The notes under the pieces: model-generated | What the model was told of the DNA's origin: nothing | Database searches by the model: none | The model's input: the letters and a program-made list of their open reading frames with translations, nothing else | DNA from: Pomphorhynchus laevis | Lineage: Eukaryota; Acanthocephala; Palaeacanthocephala; Echinorhynchida; Pomphorhynchidae | DNA: 64,000 nucleotides | Assembly: GCA_012934845.2 (NCBI GenBank) | Contig: WNNJ02001296.1 | Span: 21,662 to 85,661 of the forward strand | Reading direction: 5' to 3' | Shown: positions 22,576 through 35,749 of the stretch, piece by piece | Layout: each line of letters starts with the position of its first letter | How positions within the stretch are numbered: the first letter of the stretch is position 1 | Program-made: the position numbers and the translations under genes

Positions 22576-22728
22576 GATCACAGATGCAATCAAGTTAAAT
22601 TAAATAATATCTAATATTTAATATAAGATTTTATATAATTTATATCAAATTAAAATAAGATTGAAATTTAAAATAAAAGTCAATTTTTATGAATTGACTA
22701 ATAAATAACAAACGATGTATTAGAATAA
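22576..22728. repeat. 153-bp perfect direct repeat, copy 2
   Basis: Identical by eye to 22138-22290. Together they bracket the end of a Naiad-like reverse transcriptase and part of its 3' region. Confidence 0.9.
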
Positions 22729-22800
22729 TGGTTAGAGGTCATCATGATATGTTAGGATATCAGGATATATAGATGTCATCAGGAGGGACTGCTATGTAAT
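22576..22800 (-). mobile_element. Naiad-like fragment, 3' region only (tandem partner)
   Basis: Begins with a 153-bp stretch identical to 22138-22290 and continues with a gaggtcatcatg-like segment. It lies head to tail with the previous fragment, the arrangement described as pseudo-LTRs in Penelope-like elements. Confidence 0.65.
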
Positions 22801-22829
22801 AAGGAAACAAAGTAATAAGGAAACAAAGT

Positions 22830-24960
22830 TCCTCCATCCGTTTGCTTGCCATCGCTGCGACACAATCCGACCGGCTCTAATCGAGAAGACATCCCTTCTC
22901 AAGACAAAGCCATTCAAAATATGTGGTTCAGCTCAGAGTGTCGAGTGTACCGGGATTTGCTGTTTCGACAGTTCAGACCGTGCAAACCCGATGCGTCGCT
23001 GATATTTCCGCATCCACGTGTGAATTCGCCGCTAAATGTGATGCCGAGTCGTAAGGTGACGGCGATTGATAAAGATACGTCGTCTAATCTAGTACAAACC
23101 CCTGAGATTGGAAGTGCCGTTTGGAAAGCTCCGGAGTCCCTGCCTACCGCTCCGAGCAGTCTAGCTCGACATATAGCAGAATCGGCTTCTAACAAGAGTG
23201 AACTACTAGCGATCGTGTGCCTGGGACGAGACCAACGTTTTTGTTTATGTTTTTCCGTTAGCAACTCTACCCCGCACACAGCCGCCTATCTGCGCACGCC
23301 ATTTTGGAAATCCGAGCAGTCCACTCCGCTGGTTGCTTCAAGGTTTGGTCCCACCAAAGCCTTTACGAGAACCGACGTATCTGCAATTGATGTAAATATG
23401 CCGGAAATGATATAACTTCAATGCGATATAGACATAAGCCATCCAAGTCAATTGGCAGAGTTGCTTGTCGCCGTGCATTATCATCCAGACATAAATTCAA
23501 TATGTTGGCCAAAGCGGACTTTAGGATTTCGTCGTAATGCTTCAATGACGGGCAGGAAGAGCAAGAAGCACAGCGTAGCAGATGAGAAATCCTTGGTATG
23601 TTGAAGCTACATCGCAACGGAAACAGCGCATCCTGTCTACACAGATCGATCATTCGTTTGACAGTGTTCTGGAGAAGCTATACGCGTTGATCCAAGGTTT
23701 CCTTGGACCGCCTAATCGCTTCTTACCGGAGTGTCTAAGATGACAGTGTCATTGGAATCAGTCAGAATGCATTCGAGAATCAAGTCCAACAATCGAATTT
23801 GATCCTTAAGATCACGGGTTATCAACTCCGACTTTTAAGAATTTGATGTAAGTCCAATTCTCGTTCCCTAATCGATTATGTTAGCTACATCCGAATAAAT
23901 CTTATCCGAGTCATCCCCAAAATACAGTCGTCGAAATAACATGCGCAAAACGGTGACTGACAGAGTTTGACAACTTAGCTTGCGGCAAGCGAAAAAAGCA
24001 GGGGACCGAGAGGACCCCTTGTTGAACACCTTCGGATGACGAAATTATTGATGTGCCGTCAATAAGTTGACTATCGCAACCGTAGCAAAGGTTGACTAAT
24101 GGCAGGTAAGCTGGTAGCTTCCTGCAACCATTTCAATCATGTGGCTACGGTTGACAGTGTTGAACGTGGTATGAATGTATAACTTGACAAGCGCAACTCC
24201 AGGAACTAAGGCGTTTGCGGTAAAGTATCTGAACGCGTGAGTCACAGCTTCAACTCCTCGATGTATTCCAACGCCAAATTGTCAAGACACGAACTCACTT
24301 AGAATATCGCTTGATGACGAACGTGTGACAATATTAGCTGCCAAGCGGCGCAACGTACAACTCACAGCAATCGAGCGAATACCGCCATTAAGTTTCTGTA
24401 AAGCCATAAGCTTAGCGCCGCAGAGAAATTTTCTTATAGATTCCGGCACACAACCTTTTAGGACGACGGTGGTGATTTCAGCCAAGGATCGAACTTGGCG
24501 ATAACCTGAAAGGCCGCACGATGGACCAGTCAGGTCTTTTAGATGTAGTGGTGGACTGAGACCATCCAATCCACTTTAGGAAGCATTGGGAAATGTGCGA
24601 AATGCCGGCAACACGATGTCCGTAGAGAAACAGTGAAGGTACAAGGTGGTACACCGTGAATTTGAACTTGCGTACTTGTCCCACCTAATTGGTTAGTTCA
24701 TCCGGGGTGTTTGGACCTTATTTCTGACAAAACACGATCGTCGAATTGCGCTATTTCGTCATCGCTAATCACTAATCTGATTGTGCCGTGAACATCGCCA
24801 TCTTCAAGTGTTTCCGAAACTCTGCGACAAAGATTTCTATTGGCCTCGCCACCGTCTACTTTAGCTTTGTTACAAGATTTTCCTCGAGCGAAACGAGAGG
24901 AAGAGAAATTGTAAGTAGTTATAATCAAGAACCAGTTGTAAGTAACCAAGAACTTTTTAA
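22830..24960 (-). pseudogene. RT plus nuclease non-LTR element, second family, decayed copy
   Basis: Minus-strand pieces in several frames match the better copy at 37387-40320. GAKLMALQKLNGGIRSIAVS followed by CTLRRLAANIV (24282-24569) is the reverse transcriptase fingers region, equivalent to the VWDVRPIAIGCTLRCLIA segment of the other copy. FNIPRISHLLRCASC (23363-23653) matches FNIPRLNYLLRCAQC there. The part near 22914-23279 is the C-terminal region. Many frameshifts and stops. It is adjacent to Naiad fragments on both sides. Confidence 0.6.
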
Positions 24961-25172
24961 GCAGTCAATTTTATATTGTTTCAAAATAAGAAACTACCTA
25001 CATATAAACCAACTGATACAAATTAGTTATTAAAAATATATCATCTAAATGGTGTCTAAAGTACAAAGTCTAAAGGTCATAAACTGATGTTCTATTTTTA
25101 AAATCTTGGTGAACAAGATTTTCCGCGAGCGAAACTAGCTGAACTGAAATCTAAAACTGAAATTGTAAGTAG
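24866..25172. repeat. imperfect direct repeat pair around the element's 5' end
   Basis: A segment like acaagattttcctcgagcga followed by aaattgtaagtagtt occurs at about 24866-24920 and again at about 25112-25172 with changes and a small insertion. The DNA between (24961-25110) has no recognisable gene. Confidence 0.5.
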
Positions 25173-25189
25173 TTTATTAAAAGAATTTG

Positions 25190-26115
25190 CTACGCTATCA
25201 GGTTTCGGCCCTTAACTCCTTTACCCACATATCAGTTGGGCCAAATACATGCTAGTAATGTATTTCCTCTGATAAAACTATCTAGTTTCTTATTCTAATA
25301 CAAAGTATATTATTTATTATCCATCCATAAAAATTTGCACTTAAGAGTTTAAATTTATTCTTTATATTATTGTGTTGATTTATATATTTTACTATTTTCT
25401 GCTTGATGTTATTTTTATAGTAACCTAGTTTAAAATATGTGTATATTAAATTATTTAAATGATTTTGTAGAAAGCCAATATTATTACATATTGTTGCAAT
25501 TCTTAAAATTTCATTATTTAATGTATTATATTTTATATTATATGGTATGCATGAATGCTCATGCAAGAATATGTATATTGTAAATTTAAATGTCATCTTT
25601 ACGATATAAATTAATGGTAGTTTTAGTTAATGTTAATTTAATGTTCATATCTAGATATACACCTTTATCATCAATATTGGTTTTATTAAGAATGCGGCTA
25701 CATGGATAAATTTGTTCACTTATTGAATAACAATTATTAGAATTAAATACGCATATATCATCAATGTATCGAAACATATATTTCATATATTTATATTGTT
25801 TAGATTTAGTTTTTAACACAGTTATGAACAAATTCATATTCTATAAAGCTTAAAAACAAGTCAGCTATAATTGGGCTACTATTACCACCCATTGGAACAC
25901 CTTTTACTTGTCTAAATATAGATGTCCCTACTTTTAAATAATTTTGATTTATCAAAATATTTAAGGATTCTATTAATTCAATTTTATCCATATATTTATA
26001 TTTACTTGATGGCTTAATTTTTGTTAGATATGCGTTATAGTTATAATAACGCTTTTTTAATATCTGCTAAATCTAAATTAATTAAAAGCATACTTTATTC
26101 TTTTGTTCCTTTTGT
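25190..26115 (-). mobile_element. Naiad-like Penelope element fragment: 3' region and C-terminal third of RT
   Basis: Reverse-complement match to the end of the best copy. It starts in the 3' region (tatcaggtttcggcccttaa), then runs through the reverse transcriptase C-terminus (NKYNTL-type and ATICN-type segments, 25282-25596), the motif C area (FRYIDDICVF, 25586-25837) and motif B (KGVPMGGNSSPIIADLFL, 25806-25991). 5'-truncated near 26115. Frameshifts separate the pieces. Confidence 0.8.
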
Positions 26116-29100
26116 GTGTTTTAAAATTAAATAAGATTTAATTAAATATTGATTTTTTTTATTTTTTTTATTTTATGTTTAATTTAATTTTAATTTTTAA
26201 AATCACAATTTAATTTGGCTAGAATCAAATCTGTTATTGTTAAATTTGTAGTTTTGACTTAAAGTCATCAGGCTATTTTACCGAAGCTGACTTACTCAAT
26301 TAATCTAAATAAGTCAAAAATTTATAAGAATATAAAAAATATTTAATATAAATAGTTTATATTCAGATTAATGTAAGTCATTAATCTGAATTAATCTTAA
26401 CAGTCGGCTAAACTATAAGATCAATAAGATTGGGATGACACATTGGGATAATTACACAATTTTATAAATTGTTTATAAATTTTCGAACGTTTCATATTTT
26501 ATTAATTTATAATACAAAGATGATGTATTATCTCTTTCATAAGCATACCTGATTTCTTCGAATTAATAAATTACGTCAGTAAATCAAGTAAAATTTAATA
26601 TTTTATGAAAAAAGGCAAAACTTATTATAAATTTTACATGCATTGAAGTGTGGAATAAATTAGGTCATAATTTTTATAATATTTGAAATGTGGATTACCA
26701 TAAACATATTTGAAGTTGTAGCATTATAATCTCAAACTTTCTGTAGATAATGCATATACTAAGTTAATTATCGAAAACTATAAATTACATACAATTTGAT
26801 TTACATGTAGATATAAATTAATAAATATTAAATTTTAAAAATAAATATAATATTCTTATAAATATAACATAAAATATTGAATTATATTTATATGTATAAC
26901 ATTTTATAATTTCTAATAATAAATATTAATAATATTATATTAATATTATTTATATGTTATATATGTTATTGAATTTCCACCTCTACAACAACTAGCGGAT
27001 TTGTAATTAGCGGAATGTGAAAAAATATTTTCACAATTTTGTACACAGTTCTTATTGAAATATTTGTTTTATCGTTTTGATAAAAAAATATATATTTTTT
27101 AAATTATTATTTCATGTTATCGTTTTACTTTTTAATTTAATAAGTTTGATTTTCAATTGCTACCCATGAATTTTATAAACAACTAAACGTCAAGCATCTT
27201 CATTAAATTTAAAGAATCATTGATTAATTTGTACAATTATATTTAGATCTGTAAACTAGATTGGATTTAGCTTAAAATCGGCATATAATATTCATGCAAG
27301 TGTAAATATTGAATTGGACATATTTTACTTAATAGAGAGACAACAAATTGAATTTAAAAATTTTACTTTTAAACTTCCGGATACAAGCATTATGCTTAAC
27401 CTCGATCATTGTAAAGTATCACCATAAAGCAATTTGTTTTTTTTCTTCACAATTTAGGCATTTTGAAAACAAAATTTAATCTTACAAAATGAATACATTC
27501 ACCTGTATATTCTGAATAGAAAATCAATTTCGTAGATTCTACTGTTTTCTGTATTTTGCTGGATCTTCTATATTTTGTCTTTCTTCTCTCTATATCTCAC
27601 ACTATATTGTTTTTCGTCGCCGCATTTTCTGGCTCTATAAAAATTTTTTTAGTAACCCATGTGTTGCTTTTTTGAGTAAAACAGAAAAATGGCCTACCAT
27701 TTTAGAGAGATAGAGCTGTATGGAAAGCTGGCGGATATCACTGGTAAATCGCGGTTATGCATCAGCTTGTGACCAAGCCAAAAAATATATTACAAAAATA
27801 TGAAATATGGTATGTCTTTTGTGTGATATGTAGAAAGAAAAAGTAAATAGCATATCTATAGATAGTGGTGAATGGTACCTTGATCTACTGTGTACGTCCC
27901 GCATGGGTATTATGCCATAAGTATACAAAAAGGAAAACACTTATAGAGATTACGTGTTTCCTGTACAAAGGCTTTTCTTGAATGTAAAACTTATTTCATC
28001 GCGTAGGCAGTATATTAATTTTATGCAATAAAACTAACAAACAAAAATATAACATCGGGTAAAATCCGTCGGTGGACATTACGTTTATGATAATCTTCAA
28101 GTCATTTTTTTGGCCAAAATCAACATATATTCCTTATATGCATCATCTATAATATGACCAACAGGGACATAATTCGTTATTTACCGATAGATGACAAAAA
28201 ATGTTTTGTTAAATTTGAAGTAATTCTTTAATACTTTCAATACTTGTTTTTAATTATTTTAAATCAAATTTTCCTAAATTCAACATTTTCGCGTGTTTAA
28301 GCTACTTCTTTATGGCTTTAATAAGTGTTCAAATTTATCATCTTATATGATAAACAGCTAGACAATCAAAATTTTATTTTCAGCAAAATCAAAAATATTT
28401 ATTCAATAATTATGTATTCAATAATATTATTGAATATGTATTTAATAATTCAAAATATGTATTCAAGTTTAGAATTAATTATAAAGAATAAATATTTTTG
28501 ATTTTGCTGTCCAACAGTTTTTTATACAATTTTTGGCACAATGAGCATCTTTGATTATCATATTGTTTATTTATTTTATATGATCTATATAATGTTTTAA
28601 AAATCTTAAAAAGTTCAAAAATGATTTATTGATTTAAACAATGAATTTATTACAAAAATCAAAATATTAATCATAATAATTAATTAAGTTAATCAATAAT
28701 TAATATTAATTTACTTTAGATTAAATAAACAATATACTAATATATTATTAATATTAATATATTAGTATATTAATAAATAATATATTTAATTTACTCAAAA
28801 AACGAACACTTTTATTTAAATGATTAGATAAATATTTATCTTAATAAATATTAATGAATATTTTAAGTCCATACTTTGTATCAAAAATACTATTTTGTGC
28901 AGAATTGAAATTTCCATGCTCGGCAAAAACGGTATTACATTCATTTCCATTACGTATAATATTTTTGTTGACCGTAATATTTAGCATTTCCTCATTAATA
29001 TTTATATTTTATGTTTAATATTAAATAATCTCATAAAATCAATATATTTATGTGGTTAAAGTATTTTAACTTAATTGTGTAAAGGGTAAGATAAAAATAT

Positions 29101-30200
29101 AGTATTATAAAGTGAACACATTTGTTCAGAGCAATAATTTGTGTAATAATCAGCAGAACAAATTGCAAAAATCTGGTATTTAAATTGTCCATATAAGTAT
29201 AATAAATACAATATATGTACATATTACATGAGTAACTTAGTTTATATTAAGGTAACTTAATGACATTTAGTTACCTAAATGTCATTACCTATTAGTTAAG
29301 GTAACTAAATGACATTTTATAATGGATAAATATTAGCTAATAATGGTATTACGAAAAGTTTAGAATAAATATTTGATTTTGTCAATTTGCTACTTTTTTA
29401 ACGAAAACTTAATTTATTATAAAAGTTAAGAATTAACTTTTAATTTTGTTAATTTTTTTAATTTTTTAATACTTTTAAAACAAAAACTAAATTTTGAAAT
29501 GAATTAGTATAAATCAAATAAAAAGTAAGAATTACCACACATTTAAAACTGTTATTTTTACATCTTGTACTTCCAATAATGAAACAGCGTCAATAATTCC
29601 GCAGAATACTTAAAAAACATTTCAAACGCTCAAAGTGAGGTTACACTTAAATTTGCATAGAACTACTACTACTGTTCGAGATGAGGTCATGTTTTGTAAA
29701 ATGAAATGTTAGTACCACTAGTACCAACAACAGAAAATTATTTCACGCAAAGCAAAATACACCATTTTAACACAATATTTCAATTGGAAATGTACACTAA
29801 ATCAAATTCAGAGCATAAATGTAAGACAAAGTATCTGTATAAAATCACCAATTTCTCGTTGATAGATGTAATTTTTTTACTACCTATGTCCTCTGTGCCC
29901 ATATTGTCTATGTGTTTACGGGAGCGTAAGGCATATAATTATATAATTTCAACTGTATTTAAATTTTCACCTAGTAAAATAAAACATCGTTGAGCATTCG
30001 GCATGACATTTGTATGATGTAATAAAAAAGGGAGTTGCAAAAATACAATATTAAAGATAAAAATATCTTTAAAATGTTTATTAAAGGAAAACGCCAATTT
30101 GCTCACTTAATTTCTTTATAAGCATGGTAATGACTCTAATTAATAATCTAACAAATAAACTTTAACTACAAACAAATTTAAATTTGTGTTAACAAACTTT
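26116..30200. other. gene-less, very AT-rich stretch
   Basis: About 4 kb of low-complexity AT-rich DNA. I found no ORF with recognisable motifs, no RNA gene and no long repeat. It has short palindromic runs such as the gtaactaaatgacat-like motifs at 29225-29325 and AT-only tracts near 28735-28800. It may contain host introns or intergenic DNA. Confidence 0.5.
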
Positions 30201-30204
30201 ATAA

Positions 30205-30410
30205 TTTAATAAAAATATTTACCTGATTATAAATTTAATGGATTATATTATACTGATTATTTGAATACCTTGACTCAGTTAAAAATAAAACGTTAAGATT
30301 TATTTTAATATGGAAAACATACTGCAAACAAATTTAAATTTGTGTATAAAAATATTTACCTGATTATAAATCTTAATGGATTATATTATACTGATTATTT
30401 TAATATTTAA
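30205..30410. repeat. imperfect direct repeat, about 65-bp unit, two copies
   Basis: The segment tatttacctgattataaatt followed by taatggattatattatactgatta occurs at about 30215-30265 and again, with one or two changes, at about 30352-30402. Each copy is preceded by acaaatttaaatttgtgt. Confidence 0.7.
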
Positions 30411-30715
30411 ATACTAGAAAATTAAATATTTTTATAACTGAAAGCAATTACTGAGCTTAAATATTTTATAAAATTTAAGTTGTAATAATTTTAATGACTA
30501 AATAACAAACTATTGTGTTAAAAACCATAACCAGGGAAAAATAAATAATGCATGCCATTTAAAATAGCCATACATATAAAATAGCATGCATAGTTCAAAT
30601 TATGAAAATATTAGTAAATTTTAAACACTTCTGTGAACACTTTATTAAAAATGTTTAACTATTATTTATTCAAATAATAATTTTAATCATAAATCATTTT
30701 GTTATTTTTCTAACC

Positions 30716-31613
30716 TGATAATAACGGATAGTTTATAACTTACTGCTTAGAACTTACTGTAAAATTATTAAATCATTTTACAGTTACTGATTTAACAAAT
30801 TAATTAACTCATTTAAATTAATGATATTTCCTTATATACCCAATTATGCTTAACACTTTACCGTTTCAAATCAAAAGCGGGAGAGGGATAGAAGACAATT
30901 AAAAAGCTATGTATTTATCATCGTATCTTAAAGATTATTGCATTTCGAATAAAATAACGGTTTATATATGTGTGCAGGCTAAAAGCAAAATACTGTTTGC
31001 ATGTATTTACGATTAGGTAACACAAAATGGTTATTTTGCAGGAAACCAGGCATGTGGTCAACATTTTGTCTGGTGGAATAGGGCCTAAAAACCGTGTATG
31101 ATTACATCATACTTCCCCAATCAACCATGATAAGTAAAATTTACGTTCTTTACACTAGGAATACATTAATAGAAACCGGTATTTTTGTATGCAAAATATG
31201 ACCATGTGTGTATTGCCAATACACTTATTTTCGAAAAGATGGCAATTTACTTAAAATGAAAAAGCAATCTGTTTGGACTATAATATAACAAGGAATGCTC
31301 TGCTACCAAGCAGAAATAAGAAATAGGGGATGATGTAAATCAGGTTGAATGACAAGGAACTATGAGAACATTTTAGAACGTACAGAAGGAATATAACTAA
31401 CCAGGTACGAGTACATAAAAATAAAGAGTGCGTTTACAATTCAATTAGGGTTTCAATCAGCTTTCAAAATCGACTTCGATTTGTAATTGAAAAGTGTTGA
31501 ACATAATTGGGTATAATTAAGGAAATACCGTTAATTTAGATGAGACAATTAGTGTGTTGAATCCGTAACTGTAAAATTATTAACTGTAAGTTATTAACTA
31601 TCCGTTATTATCT
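30716..31613. mobile_element. probable non-autonomous DNA transposon with long terminal inverted repeats
   Basis: The left 150 or so bases (30716-30873) match the reverse complement of the right 130 or so (31481-31613): gataataacggatagtt on the left against its complement at the right end, then ttttacagttac, gatatttcctta, tacccaattatg and aacactt in the same order. Identity is roughly 80-85% by eye with small gaps. The interior of about 600 bp has no recognisable transposase. Target-site duplications are not clear. Confidence 0.65.
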
Positions 31614-31799
31614 GTTGAAGGCAGTTCAAGCCTTCACTAAATTTGAGAATTTAGAGAAACTAAAATTTGAATAATAAAATTATGCCTTCAATGGATATTA
31701 ATGCTTTCAATTTGATTAGTTATCTGAAGTGTTCGTATTTTCTGACTGCATACTCTCGTCACTCGTAGACGGTCATGTGATAGCCCAAAACCATCGTCA

Positions 31800-34700
31800 G
31801 TAAAAAATTTATTTTTACATGGCAAATGCGTTCCGGCGCACGCTTACATGACACAACAACACAAAATCTAAGTCATGTGTCAAGAGGTGAGGGTAGATAA
31901 GGTATTTGAATGTGATAAAAGAGTGAGCGCAGCTGACGTCGAGAGGAAACTGATTCAAGGCGGGGGAAGTTACGAGAAAAGAGTGGAGACCGTAGTTGTT
32001 GGAGTAATTGGGAACGTGGAGTAATAGGGGATAAAGGGAACGCATAGATAAAGAGGTGGGGAGCTTGTCGTCTAAGAAAGAGGAGGTTGATGAACGATGG
32101 TGAGCCGACGACAGCGATGAGACGAAAAGTGACGAGAAGAAGGCGGAGTTGGATGCGGATGTGAGTGATATGTAAGGAGAGTTGGACAAGATATGTGGAT
32201 GTGTGGTCGAAGTGACAGAGACGTATGAGCACACGAATGACGGAGTTGATGATTCGTTGTAGGGGTAGGATGATGGATTTTGGAGAATTTACGAAAAGGC
32301 TGAGGCAATAATCGATTTTAGGGAAGAGAAGCAATCAATGAAGACACATGCAAGAATGGAAGTCGATAAGAGGGTGGATACGGCTGATTTAACTGAAAAT
32401 TAAATTAGGCAAGCGGACCTTGTCACGGACGAGGGGTTTAAGGAAATGGTGATCATCGAAATAGAAGCCTAAGAAAGTGGGAGTATGTACTATGGGAAAG
32501 ATTTATGAGGCAAACGAAACAGGAGAGGAGATATGTTAGGTTGACGTGATAAGATCCGCATTATTTTGGACTTGCCGCGGTTAAGACCGAGATGAAGATG
32601 GGAGAGACGTTTGTAGATAGAAGAAATACAGTTGAAGGCATAAATACCGATATCGTGTAGGTAATAGGTTGGTGCATGAGCATAGATAAGGATGTTCAGT
32701 CTTAGGTCCCCTAAGACTGAACCTTGTGGGACTTCGCAGAAAATAAAGATGGGAGGGTAAGATGATGAATTAGAACAATTGCGAAAAGAACGGTCGGATA
32801 GATGTGAGTCAAACCATGCTACGAAGGAAGAAAATTCGTAATCATATAAAGGCGAGAAAAAGGATGGAGTGGTCGACAATGTCTAAGACGGAGGAGAGGT
32901 CGAGGGAGATGAGAAAATATATAGAGCCTTGTCACAAGAAATTAGTAGGTTGTTGTAAACTTTCATGCAGGCGATTTCGGTAGAGTGCTTAGAGCTGAAA
33001 GCGGATTGGAAAGGAGGGTACAGATTGGATGAAGAGAGATACACGTTGATGTGTATTAAGATGAGGCATTCATAGAGCTTAGAAAGAGTAAGGAGGAGTG
33101 AAATGGGGTGATAACTAGAAAGAAGGGAGTTGTCGAGCGATTGTTTCTAAAAGAGAGGACGAACGATGGCGGATTTCTATTGTAAAGGGAAGGAAATGGA
33201 CGAGGTAAACAAGGTGATGAGGAAAGGGATATCGATGAGCATATGGATTTAAGTATGAGGGTAGTCAGGGGTCGGCAGGTGATATTTTGCAGAGCAAGGA
33301 CATGAGGGCAGATGAGACTTCTGCAGGTGAGACAGAGAGAAGATGAAAGAGTTCTTGAAGGATGATGCGATGCGGGGAGAGTGGGATGGTATGGATACGG
33401 GAGCAACTTGGATTCTTTGGACAAAAGAAATGACGAATAATCATGGGCATTGATGTTGCAAGAAGAAGAGGAATGAGCAATGATTGTGTTAAAAGTATGC
33501 AGGAGAGACATAGTTGAATTAAGTGATGATTTTATGCTGACGGACGGAGTTGCAGTAGGTACGTAGTAGGTTGAGATGAGACCGGCGAAGAACAAGATGG
33601 GAATCAGGGAGATACGGATAGAACGAGCGGATATCACGTCTGAGAGAGCAGTGATAGACTCGAAAAGCATGACGGAGTCGGCGTTTTGAGAGTAGGCATT
33701 GGATGTCGAACCATGAAACACGGCGTGGGTGAGGCTTGAAAGTTATGAGAATATTGAGAGTGGATGTGAGTTCAAAGTCGAAAAGAAAGGCGAGATGTGA
33801 GCAGAGAATGATGTTATTCTGAGAGAGGATAGAGACGATTTGAGTAAGGCATAGCGGAGAATAGGGAGATCATGATTTTTCCCAGGGCGACGAAGGATGG
33901 TAGATGTGGGAGGCGGGGTAAGGTTTGAATTGAGATGAAGGGTGACGAGAAGGTGATTAAATAGACCAGAATCAGAGATGGACAGTGAGATGTAGGCAGG
34001 AAAATGATCGGGGACAGAGATGATGTCGAGTGCATCGCCAAGGATATGTGTGGGGGCAGTGGACCCAATGGAATTGGTGGAATAGGGGTGCTCGATGCGG
34101 ATGTTGAAGTTGCCAAGAACGAGTGAAGGGATGGAGAACACAGAAGTGTCGGACAGAAGGTCATCGAGTTTGGTAAAGAATAAGGAGGTAGGATCAGATG
34201 AACTAGGAACCAGAGTGATCGGACTAGAAGAACAACAAGTAAGCTATTTAAAAGAGTAAGGACTGAAAGGGAAGTGATTTTGCAATGAGACGCGGGGTGA
34301 TAGGCGAATGCCACAGTGTCGCCATAATTAGAGAATTTAGAATAAGCCTGCTGAGGGCGCGGGCTTATTCGACTAGTGAGCAACGGACAGAGAACAGATA
34401 GCCGATGAAGAGGTAGTCGAAATCAGAGTGCCAAGATTCGATGAGGTAGAAGAGATCGATTGATTACTTCGTGAAGAGGTTGAGAATTATATTGAATTTA
34501 TGAAAAATAAATCTAGTGTTGAGAAGGCCGAGACGGAAACCGTGCGCAGTGCTGATATGAGCTAGCGGAGAAGACACATAGAGGAGATGGAATTTTTGGT
34601 CGAGTAATAATCCTTTAGAGAGGGATGTTTCGCCGTTTTCCTTGCTACGGCGTTTTTCGATGCGGGCAGAAGAGAGTTGATCGATTTAGGAAGAGGGGTG

Positions 34701-35430
34701 ATCGGGAAAATGCGAGTGGCTGAAGCGAGCATTAGTTTAAATCGTTGGGAGAGGACAGAGGATGCGTGAGAGCGAAGCTTGAATAAAATTTTCAGGAAAG
34801 AGGCTTAGAAGGATTAGATTGAGAAGATTTGTTAAGGCGGATTAATGCGACAGGTGAGATGTCGTTGATAAAGTATGGTTTATCCGCATGAACAAGAGAC
34901 GAGAGGATGTATCTAAAGGCGGAAACATTGTGGTCGAGACATGCTTGTGGAGATGAGGAGATGGAATAAGTGATATAGGTGACGATGACGCAACGATCGA
35001 GAATAGAAAAGCGTTTCCGGGAAGGAAGACGAGTTACGTGAGTAGGTGAGGCCACGAGAGGAGAGCTGGGAGTTGAGGATATGGAGGGAGTATGTTCGAC
35101 AGCGGGAGACAAAGAGTACATGAATAATACTGAGGGTAACAAGCGATGCAAGGAAATGTTATGAATGGAAGGATTGTGGAGGTTGGAGAAAGTTATTTTG
35201 ATTGATATATGTAGGTTATTGAGAAACGAGACAAAATGGACGGAACGAGGTGCCGAATAGTAAAAATTACATGTAATGGGAAGTGTATATGGTGACAAGA
35301 TCAGTGGGTGGAGAAAAGATATCGGAAACGGCGGATATGACATATTAACCACGTTTTGGTGGTTGATATATGCCGAGGGAGAGGCCACGGATGAGTTTGT
35401 TGGCACACAAAAATGAACTACCACACGCCA
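31800..35430 (-). mobile_element. L2-clade LINE, decayed, minus strand
   Basis: Minus-strand reading gives the L2 motif series in order: endonuclease LVLGNFNIRIEHPYS (33743-34141) with a SDSGLFNHLL-like end, SPAEVSSALMSLLCKISPAD (33265-33480), FQSAFSSKHSTEIACMKVYN and LDLSSVLDIVDHSILF (about 32870-33010), VPQGSVLGDLRL (about 32720), and PKIDYCLSLFVNSPKS with LPLQRIINSVIRVL (31873-32334). Motif C (YADD) cannot be found, so that part is lost. Many frame changes and stops. The region is strongly purine-rich on the plus strand and richer in G+C than its neighbours. Confidence 0.75.
34792..35424 (-). pseudogene. open frame at the 5' end of the L2-type LINE, unrecognised
   Basis: 210 open codons on the minus strand upstream of the endonuclease. 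The composition is Ser/Pro/His/Leu-rich. No domain is recognised. Its position suggests ORF1 or the start of ORF2 of the L2-type element, but an accidental open frame caused by the pyrimidine-rich strand is just as likely. Confidence 0.3.
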
Positions 35431-35745
35431 TTATATATTCTACATTAAAAAAAAAACAAAAATATATTTCTGCAATTTAACACTCGAAAAGGTGGTGAAA
35501 GCAGAAACACTTTTTAAACAAAAAGTGTTCTAAAAAGGTGATTAGAACTAAACATTTAATCCCTCTCAATCGCCTCCAGATTTTGCATTACTTTCACTAA
35601 ATCACTAGCACGAAGACCCGCAGGATCCATCACTAAATTCGTTGTATAATTTTGAGAAACTGCGCAAATGAGAGTTTATTTGAAAAAATCAACAAATATT
35701 TCGGAGAACGTACTAGTACTCCTTCCTCAGTCCATTTGCAAGGAT
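35431..35745. other. spacer; possible retroelement tail
   Basis: On the minus strand near 35680-35730, ctgaggaaggagtactagta is followed by a segment encoding no long ORF. Such a ctgaggaag stretch is familiar from tails of Penelope-like and other retroelements, but nothing else supports it. A 24-codon minus ORF (MDPAGLRASDLVKVMQNLEA start) lies at about 35550-35621; it is not recognised. Confidence 0.3.
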
Positions 35746-35749
35746 AAGC

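Noticed and set aside
29706-29993. 95-codon plus-strand ORF
   Set aside because: Low-complexity codon use, no motif, no supporting signals; probably a chance open frame.
31815-35424. Several overlapping minus-strand ORFs of 70-220 codons as possible host genes
   Set aside because: Their pieces fit an L2-clade LINE in order; the Ser/Pro-rich appearance comes from the pyrimidine-rich strand, which keeps several frames open at once.
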